Positions 8,104 through 15,645 of a stretch of 64,000 nt of DNA are shown one piece after another. The notes under the pieces are model-generated. The model made no database searches. It was given only the letters and a program-made list of their open reading frames with translations, and had not been told where the DNA came from. Every line of letters begins with the position of its first letter. Positions within the stretch are counted from its first letter, which is position 1. Made by a program: the position numbers and the translations under genes. Source of the stretch: Lujinxingia vulgaris (GTDB taxonomy: Bacteria > Myxococcota_A > Bradymonadia > Bradymonadales > Bradymonadaceae); the NCBI RefSeq assembly GCF_007997005.1, contig NZ_VOSL01000014.1, positions 1 to 64,000 on the forward strand, in the 5' to 3' direction.

Positions 8104-9234
8104 GTGAGCTTCGCAAGCCCCATAAAACAACTCAGGATTGCGGGTTTCAAGTCCATCCAACTCATGGACGATTTGAACCTCCGATCTATTAATATCCTCA
8201 TCGGCGCGAACGGCGCCGGAAAAAGCAATCTTGTGAGCTTCTTTCACATGCTTACCGAAATGATGGAAGGGCGCCTTCAATCCTGGACGCGTAAGCAAGG
8301 CTCTGCGGACCGCATTGTTACCTTCGGCGTGAAAGAAACGGCGCACATTTTCGCCTCTGTCAGGTTCGACAGAAACGGCTATGACTTCACGCTGGCACCG
8401 ACGGTCGATGGTGGGTTTGTCATTCAGGAAGAGAAGACATTTTTCGATGGTAATCTGGGCCCAATTAAAAAATCACTTGGCTCAGGACACAACGAAGTGT
8501 GGCTCCCAAAACACTATAAAAAACTCTCCGAACAGCAGAACATTGTAACTCACTGCTACGAATCCATCTCCAACTGGAAAATCTTCCACTTCCACGACAC
8601 CAGCGACACCGCCGGCGTCAAGCGTCTGGGCTCGCTGCACGACAACGAATACCTGCGCCCGGACGCCTCCAACCTCGCGGCATTCCTCTACCGGCTCAAA
8701 CACGAACATGAGGCGACCTACGAGCAGATCCGCAAGACGGTGAGCCTGGCGATCCCCTTCTTCGACGATTTCGTGCTCAAGCCCCAGGCCCTCCCCACCG
8801 AGGAGGAGCAGATTCGGCTGCTCTGGCGCCAGAAAGACAGCGACTACCCCTTCTGGCCCAGCCAGCTCTCGGATGGCTCCATTCGTTTCATCTGCCTGGC
8901 CACCGCGCTGCTGCAGCCCGAGCCGCCCTCGACAATTATCATCGATGAACCGGAGTTGGGGCTTCATCCCTACGCCATCACCCTCCTGGGCTCGCTGATC
9001 CGCTCAGCCTCAAAGCGCATGCAGCTCATCGTGTCGACGCAGTCGGTACCGCTCGTTAACGAGTTCTCCATCGAAGACCTGATCATCGTGGAGCGCGAGA
9101 ATGGCGCATCGGTCTTTCGCCGCCACGACGAAAAAGACTTTGAACTCTGGCTGGAGGAGTACACGGTCGGCGAGTTGTGGGAGAAGAATGTGCTTGGGGG
9201 TAGGCCGGGGCCTAATAAAAAGGCAGGTCAATGA
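8104..9234 (+). CDS. AAA (RecF/OLD-like) ATPase, putative defence protein
   Basis: The protein (376 aa) has an SMC/RecF-type ABC ATPase layout: N-terminal FKSI strand, Walker A GANGAGKS at 34-41, a central variable region, a QLSDGSIRF signature-like stretch, and Walker B IIIDEPELGLHP around residue 280, followed by a STQS switch segment. This is the AAA_21/AAA15 class seen in OLD nucleases, AbiL and PARIS ATPase subunits. The GTG start at 8104 follows AGGTGA at a good distance. The stop overlaps the next start (ATGA), so the pair is translationally coupled. By analogy the ATPase may sense phage or DNA structures and control its TOPRIM partner; this is inference. The 5' third is less GC-rich than neighbouring genes, consistent with transfer. 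Confidence 0.85.
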   Translation: MSFASPIKQLRIAGFKSIQLMDDLNLRSINILIGANGAGKSNLVSFFHMLTEMMEGRLQSWTRKQGSADRIVTFGVKETAHIFASVRFDRNGYDFTLAPTVDGGFVIQEEKTFFDGNLGPIKKSLGSGHNEVWLPKHYKKLSEQQNIVTHCYESISNWKIFHFHDTSDTAGVKRLGSLHDNEYLRPDASNLAAFLYRLKHEHEATYEQIRKTVSLAIPFFDDFVLKPQALPTEEEQIRLLWRQKDSDYPFWPSQLSDGSIRFICLATALLQPEPPSTIIIDEPELGLHPYAITLLGSLIRSASKRMQLIVSTQSVPLVNEFSIEDLIIVERENGASVFRRHDEKDFELWLEEYTVGELWEKNVLGGRPGPNKKAGQ

Positions 9235-9905
9235 TACGAGTCTGTGTGATCTGTGAAGGGCCGACCGAAGAGACTTTCGTCAACGAAGTCTTGGACGCTC
9301 ATTTTACACCTCGAGAAATCTACCTGTCCGCCCGTATTATCGGGAAACCCGGTCACAAAGGCGGTCGCGTCGGTATCCAACGCCTCATAAACGATGTTCG
9401 AGCCGTCCTTGGTGATCCCTCCATCTATTGTACAACCCTCTTCGACTTCTACGGTCTCACCGCCGACTTTCCTGGCAAACAGTACGCAAGCACCTTGCCT
9501 ACCCCAGCTGGCCGCTCGGCGCGCCTTCTCGACGCGCTAACACAATCATTGCGCGCGCAGTTTAGCGATCAGGCGCTACGACGTTTCATCCCCTATGTGC
9601 AAATGCACGAGTTTGAAGGGCTTCTCTTCAGCGACCCCGTCGCGCTTGCCCGTGGAATCCACCAGCCCCAACTCGCCAACGCCTTCCACGGCATTCGAGA
9701 CGCCTTCGCCACTCCCGAAGACATCAACGACTCACCACAGACTGCCCCCTCCAAACGTCTGGCCGACCTCTACCCCCCCTACGACAAAGTCTTGTTCGGC
9801 TCTCTTGCCGCGCTAGAAATTGGTCTGCACGCCATTCGCGCCGAGTGCCCGCTCTTCGATGGTTGGCTCAGCACGCTCGAAGCACTGGGCCCCTCCGAAG
9901 CGTGA
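9231..9905 (+). CDS. DUF4276 (TOPRIM-like) partner of the ATPase
   Basis: The protein (224 aa) shows hallmarks of DUF4276: N-terminal VICEGPTEETF with acidic Glu9, a TTLFDFYG segment (Asp72), and the highly characteristic MHEFEGLLFSDP motif. The family resembles the TOPRIM fold of OLD nucleases and RloB-like proteins, where Glu and Asp residues bind metal for nuclease activity. It overlaps the ATPase stop by four bases. Paired with an AAA ATPase it resembles two-gene abortive-infection systems such as PARIS or AbiL, but it is not a known member of either as far as can be read. Biochemical activity is unproven. Confidence 0.8.
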   Translation: MIRVCVICEGPTEETFVNEVLDAHFTPREIYLSARIIGKPGHKGGRVGIQRLINDVRAVLGDPSIYCTTLFDFYGLTADFPGKQYASTLPTPAGRSARLLDALTQSLRAQFSDQALRRFIPYVQMHEFEGLLFSDPVALARGIHQPQLANAFHGIRDAFATPEDINDSPQTAPSKRLADLYPPYDKVLFGSLAALEIGLHAIRAECPLFDGWLSTLEALGPSEA

Positions 9906-9925
9906 GTGGCGAGTATTGCCAACAG

Positions 9926-10219
9926 ATCGGCGACTCAGACCCCTTACCTCTCGTTTTACCCAGGTAAATCGGCGACTCAGACCCCTTACCTCCCAATTTA
10001 CTCAGGTAAATCGGCGACTCAGACCCCTTACCTCTCGTTCTACTCAGGTAAATCGGCGACTCAGACCCCTTACCTCTCGTTCTACTCAGGTAAATCGGCG
10101 ACTCAGACCCCTTACCTCCCGATTTACTCAGGTAAATCGGCGACTCAGACCCCTTACCTCCCAATTTGCTCAGGTAAATCGGCGACTCAGACCCCTTACC
10201 TCTCGTTTTACCCGAACAA
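9926..10219. repeat. Family C 42-bp tandem repeat, seven units
   Basis: Units start at 9926, 9968, 10010, 10052, 10094, 10136 and 10178, each with a constant ATCGGCGACTCAGACCCC core and a variable end (TCTCGTTTTACCC, CCCAATTTACTC and similar). Each junction contains AGGTAA and TTACCT, which can pair as a hairpin around an 18-base loop. Units abut without spacers, so it is not a CRISPR. Length 42 keeps frames open on both strands. It begins about 20 bp after the DUF4276 stop. Confidence 0.92.
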
Positions 10220-10237
10220 ATCGCCAACATGTCTCCC

Positions 10238-10355
10238 CGCACGCCCCCCAACGCACTCACGAATCGCCCCACCCCGCGTCCCTCCCACGCCCCACAACCA
10301 CACAACCACACAACCACCTAACCACAACCCGCACACCCCCCAACGCGCTCAAAAA
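10238..10355 (-). repeat. Family A element(s), minus orientation
   Basis: One full minus-oriented copy plus the start of a second (CACCCCCCAACGCGC) lies between the 42-bp array and the end of the minus-strand gene at 10411. Confidence 0.8.
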
Positions 10356-10410
10356 AAGAGCCCTCCGAACTCACCGAAGGGCTTCAATCTACACGCAGCT
10401 TTTCAACACC

Positions 10411-11211
10411 TTACTCGCCAACCGGCTCTACCACCGGCGTCGGCTGCACCGGCGGCGCATCGTTCAAGATCACGTCGCCCGACTCAGGCGCCTCGGTATC
10501 CGTGCTATCCGAGCCACCCGGGCGCCCCGGACCTTTGTAAATCGCGGTGACCGGCAACATCAGCTGCCGCAGGCTCTCATTCTCATTGAGCGAGAGCGCC
10601 CCCTCCACAAACTGGCGCGCGGCGACATAGGCGCGGCGAGCCTCGTCGCGGGCCGCGAAGAGCTTCTGCATGGCGAGCACCGCGTCGGAGTTCTCGGCGT
10701 TGGCGGCCTTGCGGGCCTGCACGAACCCGTCATAGGCCGCCTGCGCATCGACCACCACCGCGTGGTCCGCGCCCAGGGCGTCGTTGGCGTAGGTCAGCGC
10801 CCCCTCCATCACCGCCCGCGAGCGGTCCAGGCCCAGGGCCCGAAAGCCCGAGGGCGGAAGCGGCATCCCCCGATCCAGCCGATCCTTCAGGCGCGCGGCG
10901 TTCACCGACACGTCGGCCACCGCCCCGTAGTAGTTCGACTGCGCCGTGGCGTAGAGACGCTCATACGCCCCATCCATCGCTACATCGGCCTCCGCCACGG
11001 CCTCGGCCGCCCGCGCCGCCTCCTCGCCCTCCGCCAGCGCCTCAGCCACCGCCGCGCTGTAGGGCAAAAGCGCCTCGTCGAGCAGATCCGCCGCCAGCAC
11101 CAGCGCCTGCTGCCCGCGCGCATGCGCGGTCTTGGGCGCCATCGCCCGAATCTGGTCCGCAGCCCGCTCCATCCACGCCTTCAACGTCACATCAAAATGG
11201 GTCTCCGACAT
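10411..11211 (-). CDS. Helical protein of unknown function
   Basis: I do not recognise this 266-aa protein. It is rich in Ala, Glu and Arg, is predicted helical over residues 1-205, and ends in a Pro/Asp/Glu-rich tail. There is no signal peptide and no membrane segment. The start is well supported: AAGGAG seven bases before the ATG. Codon use and GC match the host chromosome, unlike the KAP gene upstream of it, so it may be a resident gene inside the accessory patch. It has no obvious operon partner. Confidence 0.7.
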   Translation of the reverse strand: MSETHFDVTLKAWMERAADQIRAMAPKTAHARGQQALVLAADLLDEALLPYSAAVAEALAEGEEAARAAEAVAEADVAMDGAYERLYATAQSNYYGAVADVSVNAARLKDRLDRGMPLPPSGFRALGLDRSRAVMEGALTYANDALGADHAVVVDAQAAYDGFVQARKAANAENSDAVLAMQKLFAARDEARRAYVAARQFVEGALSLNENESLRQLMLPVTAIYKGPGRPGGSDSTDTEAPESGDVILNDAPPVQPTPVVEPVGE

Positions 11212-11518
11212 CGTTTAACTCCTTCTTCAGAAGCTCCGCCCATCCCCCGAGCGCGCCACGCAAGCCTCGCTGCACCATTGCAGACGTCCGCCAGTCGCGC
11301 GCCGGATTACCAGCAGCGGTGTCTCCCCCCGGGGGAGACGGTGTGTTTACGAATGTCTTGGTTTTGCCACGATCGGAGTGGGTGGGCAAGGGGTGGGGAG
11401 CGCGTAAGGGTTATTCGGGAGGCAGGATCACGCGGGTGACCTGGATGTCGATCGCGCCTTTACCCGTGCTCGGGTCTTTATTAAAGAATTTTAATATACA
11501 AAATCGTTCCAAAACCCA
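11212..11518. other. Intergenic stretch with perfect GC palindrome and compositional boundary
   Basis: Contains a perfect inverted repeat at 11321-11339 (GTCTCCCCC, one C, GGGGGAGAC) with no U-run. Near 11470 the base composition drops sharply, marking the edge of the low-GC KAP segment. Confidence 0.7.
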
Positions 11519-13699
11519 TCATTCACCACCAAAACCTAACGCATACTTACACTTATACAACGAAGAAACCTCCTTCTTTGACAACACACCTTCAATTTCA
11601 CACAGAGGAACGACAACATAATCATACAACCAACGACGAAAACATTCACTCATCATCTTCTCCCAATCCTCCAAAACACATACATTCCATTGCGCATGTC
11701 CCACAGCAATTCTAAAACCATTATCTGCCAAGTCTACGACAACAACGCGAGCCCCTACCAAACTGACCGATGATGGCCACGATAATACTTCGGCCGCCCA
11801 TGTCGAAGACAAAGCTCGTGCCACCATAGGAAAGCCAGTCGCCGCATTAGGATGTCTATGCAATTCCATCTCTTCACTATCCAAAACCTTCATCAACTCA
11901 GTTTCTAACAAGTCTTTTGCTTCAGACATTCGCTCAAATTCCTCCATAAAATGGTAACTATTCATAAGTGCTATTAAAGATGACGCCCATGTAAAAAACC
12001 ATTCAGGACGCTGAAGTTCAGCAGTCAACAACACATCCAAGCATGCTTCACCTTCATTCTGACCAAAAGACTTCTCCTTCTTCCATATCCAACCGCCCAT
12101 TAAATCATATGAAGGCATCACCCTCCCACCATTCCAGCCCAAGTCAACCTCTCGGTCTAAATAATCACAAAAAGCAAACACTTCAACAGAAAACGGAAGC
12201 CCTCTTTTATCTAAACCACTATCAACTTTCGCCAAGAAAATACCAAGGCGCCGTTTTAGATCTTTTGCCACACCTTCCCTAGCTTTCACAAAATCCACAA
12301 AAACAAACCTTGAGCCTTTTAAATCGTCTTTTGGATTAGCCTTAATATCATCAATAAGACTCAAAAACTCAATTTCCTTAACCATATTCAACGGGACACT
12401 CAAAGAGAAATAGCGATCAAAGTATGCAGGTTCAGACACAGAGTTAAATGGCTTAATAACGTTAAGGGTTACGAAGTTTTCGGATATTCTTGGCCATGGA
12501 AATAGCGTTCGCAACAACCTTCCTTCACGTGGAGAAAACCTCTCATCAACATCTTCACACTCTTTTTTCCAAACGTCCATTATATCCTTCCTTTCTTTTC
12601 CAGAATGTTGAGCGCAATTAAAATTTATATACTCGCCTATTCCTGAAACATATTGATAAAAGTCAGGGGTTAGAAGCCGTAGGGATTCAATTACCCACAA
12701 ATCGATACAATCTACCTCTCCTTTCATAATTTCCAGTGAAAATATCAATGAATTGTATACTCTTTTAATTGTACGAATATCGCGAAGAAGGGAAGACATA
12801 CCTGCCTGCCAAAACACCTCGAACCTTTCTTCCGAATAACCAATCGACACTAGTGACAAGTCTAAACCCCACAAAAGTTGTTTCATATATTGCTTTCTTC
12901 CATCTTCTAACGGCTTGGGAACTCTAAATGCAACTTGAACAATCTTTTCAAGAAAGTTTTCCGCCTTTGCCCCATGTAAGCTAGCAATAGCGTGCTGAAC
13001 CTGCTTTTCATCACAAGACAACACAAATATAGTGTATGGAAAATCAGCAACAGCCTTAACCATTTGCAAGATGGCGACAATCTCACCTGGCATTAATCTA
13101 TCCAGATCATCAATTATTATAATAAGTCGCATGCGGCGAAAAATAATTTCATTTTTTATTTCATGTTTTACATCAACCAAGCTAGCATTACTATGACGAC
13201 CTAACATACCTCCAAACAAGTTAAGCAAACCTGTTGCAATTTTCGGGTAGCCCGCAAGTCCGAACATTGAATCAGCAGGACTTAACAGCTTGGCATACTG
13301 CTCGAGGCGATTTGCAAACGTACGACTTACACTCCATGAGTGAGCAGCACGAATCTCGGAAGCCAATGTTTCAAAAAATGCGACGATCAAATCTTGCCGT
13401 TCCGAAAAAAGCCATGGCTTAAACTCAAATATAATTGGATCATTGTAATAATCTGGAAGATAAGGGTTTTCTATTTTCCTGTTGCGGTTTTCATTAAGAA
13501 AAAAATTTATGTCATCGCGAACAAAATTTAACAGCGTCGACTTACCAACCCCCCATTCGCCATAAATACCAACTACAAAAGATTTTTTCGCGTGAACATT
13601 TAATAATCGCCGCGCAATTTCTCTTGCAAGCGGACGGCGATTTAATAAATCTTTGTTCGCAACCTCATCCTCTTCAAACATTAACTGGCGAGTCTCCAC
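11519..13699 (-). CDS. KAP family P-loop NTPase, low GC, probably acquired
   Basis: The protein (726 aa) has KAP-NTPase features: Walker A GEWGVGKS at 47-54, an FEFKPWLFS strand near 91-99 like the KAP FNPW motif, and Walker B LIIIIDDLDRL with Asp197/Asp198, followed by a VLSCDEKQV sensor segment. Many KAP proteins carry transmembrane insertions; none is obvious here. The C-terminal 400 residues are not recognised. KAP NTPases include PifA, which excludes phage T7, and are common in defence islands; a defence role is inference. The gene is strikingly AT-rich (roughly 40% GC against about 65-70% around it), indicating horizontal transfer. It stands alone on its strand. Confidence 0.88.
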   Translation of the reverse strand: METRQLMFEEDEVANKDLLNRRPLAREIARRLLNVHAKKSFVVGIYGEWGVGKSTLLNFVRDDINFFLNENRNRKIENPYLPDYYNDPIIFEFKPWLFSERQDLIVAFFETLASEIRAAHSWSVSRTFANRLEQYAKLLSPADSMFGLAGYPKIATGLLNLFGGMLGRHSNASLVDVKHEIKNEIIFRRMRLIIIIDDLDRLMPGEIVAILQMVKAVADFPYTIFVLSCDEKQVQHAIASLHGAKAENFLEKIVQVAFRVPKPLEDGRKQYMKQLLWGLDLSLVSIGYSEERFEVFWQAGMSSLLRDIRTIKRVYNSLIFSLEIMKGEVDCIDLWVIESLRLLTPDFYQYVSGIGEYINFNCAQHSGKERKDIMDVWKKECEDVDERFSPREGRLLRTLFPWPRISENFVTLNVIKPFNSVSEPAYFDRYFSLSVPLNMVKEIEFLSLIDDIKANPKDDLKGSRFVFVDFVKAREGVAKDLKRRLGIFLAKVDSGLDKRGLPFSVEVFAFCDYLDREVDLGWNGGRVMPSYDLMGGWIWKKEKSFGQNEGEACLDVLLTAELQRPEWFFTWASSLIALMNSYHFMEEFERMSEAKDLLETELMKVLDSEEMELHRHPNAATGFPMVARALSSTWAAEVLSWPSSVSLVGARVVVVDLADNGFRIAVGHAQWNVCVLEDWEKMMSECFRRWLYDYVVVPLCEIEGVLSKKEVSSLYKCKYALGFGGE

Positions 13700-13949
13700 A
13701 TTACACTCCTAAATCAGGCTAAAACCAAACCTTAGCAACATAAACTTACAAATGACCACACAACCATTGGCCCGCTGTTTCGAAAAAATCCCCTTACCAA
13801 AACTACACTTTATTGTCTTATACAACCCAACTCTTCCTATTTACCTCATCCACTCCATCCACCACCACCCCGGCCGCCGCCAACGCTTCCAACGACGCCT
13901 CGATCGAGGCGTTCCGGGACTTCACATGGCCGCCTTTGGTGAAGTGCTC
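13700..13949. other. Intergenic: KAP promoter region and methylase 3' relic
   Basis: The KAP-proximal half is AT-rich and probably holds the KAP promoter, reading leftward. From about 13850 the sequence is GC-rich and continues the methylase reading frame beyond its stop. Confidence 0.5.
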
Positions 13950-14321
13950 TTAAAACGCCCCGGTGCTCAGGCCCGGCTTCTCTTTGACCAGCGATTTGAT
14001 AACCTCGTGCCTGGCGAGCTCGGCTTTGGGCCAGGTGCGCTCGTGGAGCACCACCACGCTCTCGGCCTCGTCCGCGTCGTCGTCGATCTTCGTGTCCATC
14101 GCATTCTGCATGGCGGAGCCCGTGCCCTCCGGGTTCTGATACTCCGGACGCAACCAACGGATCAGGCCGCGCGCCTCCTCTTCGGCCCGCTCACGGTTGA
14201 GATCGACCAGGCGCTGCAAAATCTCTTCGTCGTCCAGATCGTGCGGCCAGCCATACGCGTCGGCCACGGCCCGGTCGAGTGCCTCGCTATGATCTGGGAG
14301 ATGCTGAAGGTTGTACGGCAT
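13950..14321 (-). pseudogene. C-terminal remnant of a type II restriction-modification methylase
   Basis: The 123-aa frame contains ALDRAVADAYGWP, EEILQRLVDLNRER and RGLIRWLRPEYQNP, which I recognise as the C-terminal region of large MmeI/Eco57I-like fused methyltransferases. The N-terminal nuclease and methylase domains are absent. After the TAA at its end the same frame continues with EHFTKGGHVKSRNASIEASL for about 40 codons, so the stop looks like a nonsense mutation inside the old gene. An ATG with GGGGAG a few bases upstream could still allow translation. It is most likely a relic of a restriction system beside the KAP gene. Its GC content is host-like. Confidence 0.65.
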
Positions 14322-14469
14322 GGTGCTCCCCGGGTACGGCGCGTGGGTGACAGTTACGTACGTTTACCATAGCACCCCCGCCCTTTCGATTCGCTTTTGT
14401 TCGGGAGCACGATCAAAAGCCCTCATCCCACCCTGCCCGGAGCAGCCCTCGGAAGGCCGCGTTCACGCT

Positions 14470-14545
14470 TTTACTCAGGTAAGTCGACGGCTCAGCCCAC
14501 TTATCCCCGGTTTTACGCGAGTAAATCGACGACTCAGCCTCCCCC
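14470..14545. repeat. Degenerate family C repeat, about two units
   Basis: TTTACTCAGGTAAGTCGACG and a second unit with TTTTACGCGAGTAAATCGACG match the 42-bp repeat at 9926-10219 with substitutions. Together the two arrays bracket the accessory genes between 10 and 14.4 kb. Confidence 0.7.
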
Positions 14546-14559
14546 CGCACACTAAAAAA

Positions 14560-14666
14560 CCCGAGCGCATCCAGGGCGGCGACTGGCAAGGAGGCTGGGA
14601 TGAAGCTGTAGCAGCGCTACCGCGAATCCCAGACGACACAGCCAGCGTCGTCCCGGGGCGCTCGGC
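14560..14666 (+). repeat. Family B structured hairpin element, copy 4
   Basis: Full copy with the CTGGGAT/ATCCCAG helix intact. It ends two bases before the stop codon of the minus-strand gene at 14669, so it would lie at the very start of that gene's 3' untranslated RNA. Confidence 0.88.
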
Positions 14667-14668
14667 TC

Positions 14669-15229
14669 TCACTTCGCCTCAACCGGCAAATGCAACCTCA
14701 AGCCCACATGATGCGCCGGCATCCAGGCCGGCCGGTCGTGTTGCAGCACGGCCTGGTAGAAATACCCGATCTCAAAGTGTTCGCCGGCATAGTACGCGCC
14801 GAGGGTGGCGCCGGGCACCACCCCGCGGCGCTCCACCCCGACGCCCAGGCCCAGCTCCAGGGTCAGCCCCCCGAAGGGGCCCATCCCCGAGAGGCGGCCG
14901 CGTCCGTAGAGCGTGCCCCCCTCGATCCGCTCCCAGTTTGAGGGCACCACGAGGGTAACATCGACGCCGACGCCAGCCCGAACCATGGCGTTCATGCGGG
15001 CGAAGGGAAAGCGCGACTCACGGGCATACATATACCCCGCGCCCAGCCCGATGCGGTCATTGAGGCCGTACTCCAGGCGCAAGCCGGGGACATGCACCCG
15101 CGTGTTGACCGTGGTCTCGCGCAACGCCGAGGGCGCCAGAAACTGCTCCTGGGCGCTCGCCAGGGTCGTCGTCATCATCACCGACCCCATCACCACCAGC
15201 GCCACCGCCACGTTCGAACTGCTTGCCAT
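14669..15229 (-). CDS. Small outer-membrane barrel-like protein
   Basis: The protein (186 aa) starts at the ATG at 15229, chosen because GAGGAG stands six bases upstream and because it exposes an N-terminal signal peptide ending near TTTLASAQ. The mature part alternates hydrophobic and polar residues (GLRLEYGLNDRIGLGAGYMY, GTLYGRGRLSG, LGAYYAGEHFEIGYFYQAVL) and ends in a beta-strand, as in eight-stranded outer-membrane barrels. Function is unknown. It is clearly paralogous to the protein at 17264-17824; both share PGLR.(E/D)YG, GYMYA.E, RRGVVPGAT-type and EIGYFYQAVLQ segments. A family B hairpin immediately follows its stop. Confidence 0.8.
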   Translation of the reverse strand: MASSSNVAVALVVMGSVMMTTTLASAQEQFLAPSALRETTVNTRVHVPGLRLEYGLNDRIGLGAGYMYARESRFPFARMNAMVRAGVGVDVTLVVPSNWERIEGGTLYGRGRLSGMGPFGGLTLELGLGVGVERRGVVPGATLGAYYAGEHFEIGYFYQAVLQHDRPAWMPAHHVGLRLHLPVEAK

Positions 15230-15295
15230 GCCATACTCCTCAATCACAAACACCACGGGCACCCACAAGGGGTGCCCCTACGATTGCGCACACGC

Positions 15296-15425
15296 AGCCG
15301 CGCCCCCCCAACGTGCTCACGAATCGACCCACACCGCAAACCCCGGCGTCCCACAACCACCTGACCACACAACCACATAACCACAAAGCACACCCCCAAA
15401 CGCCCTCACGAACCGCACGCCCCCC
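15296..15425 (-). repeat. Family A element, minus orientation
   Basis: One full copy and the start of a second, directly upstream of two tandem family B elements and upstream of the barrel gene start. Confidence 0.8.
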
Positions 15426-15427
15426 AA

Positions 15428-15534
15428 CCCGAGCGCATCCAGGGCGGCGACTGGCAAGGAGGCTGGGATGAAGCTGTAGCAGCGCTACCGCGAATCCCAG
15501 ACGACACAGCCAGCGTCGTCCTGGGGCGATCGGC
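15428..15534 (+). repeat. Family B structured hairpin element, copy 5
   Basis: First of a tandem pair. One outer arm is changed (GCGATCGG), weakening the terminal helix, while the inner helices remain. Confidence 0.88.
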
Positions 15535-15537
15535 ACC

Positions 15538-15644
15538 CCCGAGCGCATCCAGGGCGACGATTGGCAAGGAGGCTGGGATGAAGCTGTAGCAGCGCTACCG
15601 CGAATCCCAGACGACACAGCCAGCGTCGTCCTGGGGCGCTCGGC
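15538..15644 (+). repeat. Family B structured hairpin element, copy 6
   Basis: Second of the tandem pair, with both outer arms intact (CCGAGCGC 15539-15546 and GCGCTCGG 15636-15643). It stops one base before the lipoprotein stop codon at 15646. Confidence 0.9.
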
Positions 15645-15645
15645 A

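Noticed and set aside
9926-10219. CRISPR array
   Set aside because: Units abut directly without unique spacers and no cas genes are near.
9906-10550. Long frames with SATQTPYLSFYSG or GKGSESPIYLSK repeats over the 42-bp array
   Set aside because: The 42-bp period keeps all frames open; no start site, no non-repeat domain, and the flanks are repeats or the opposite-strand gene.
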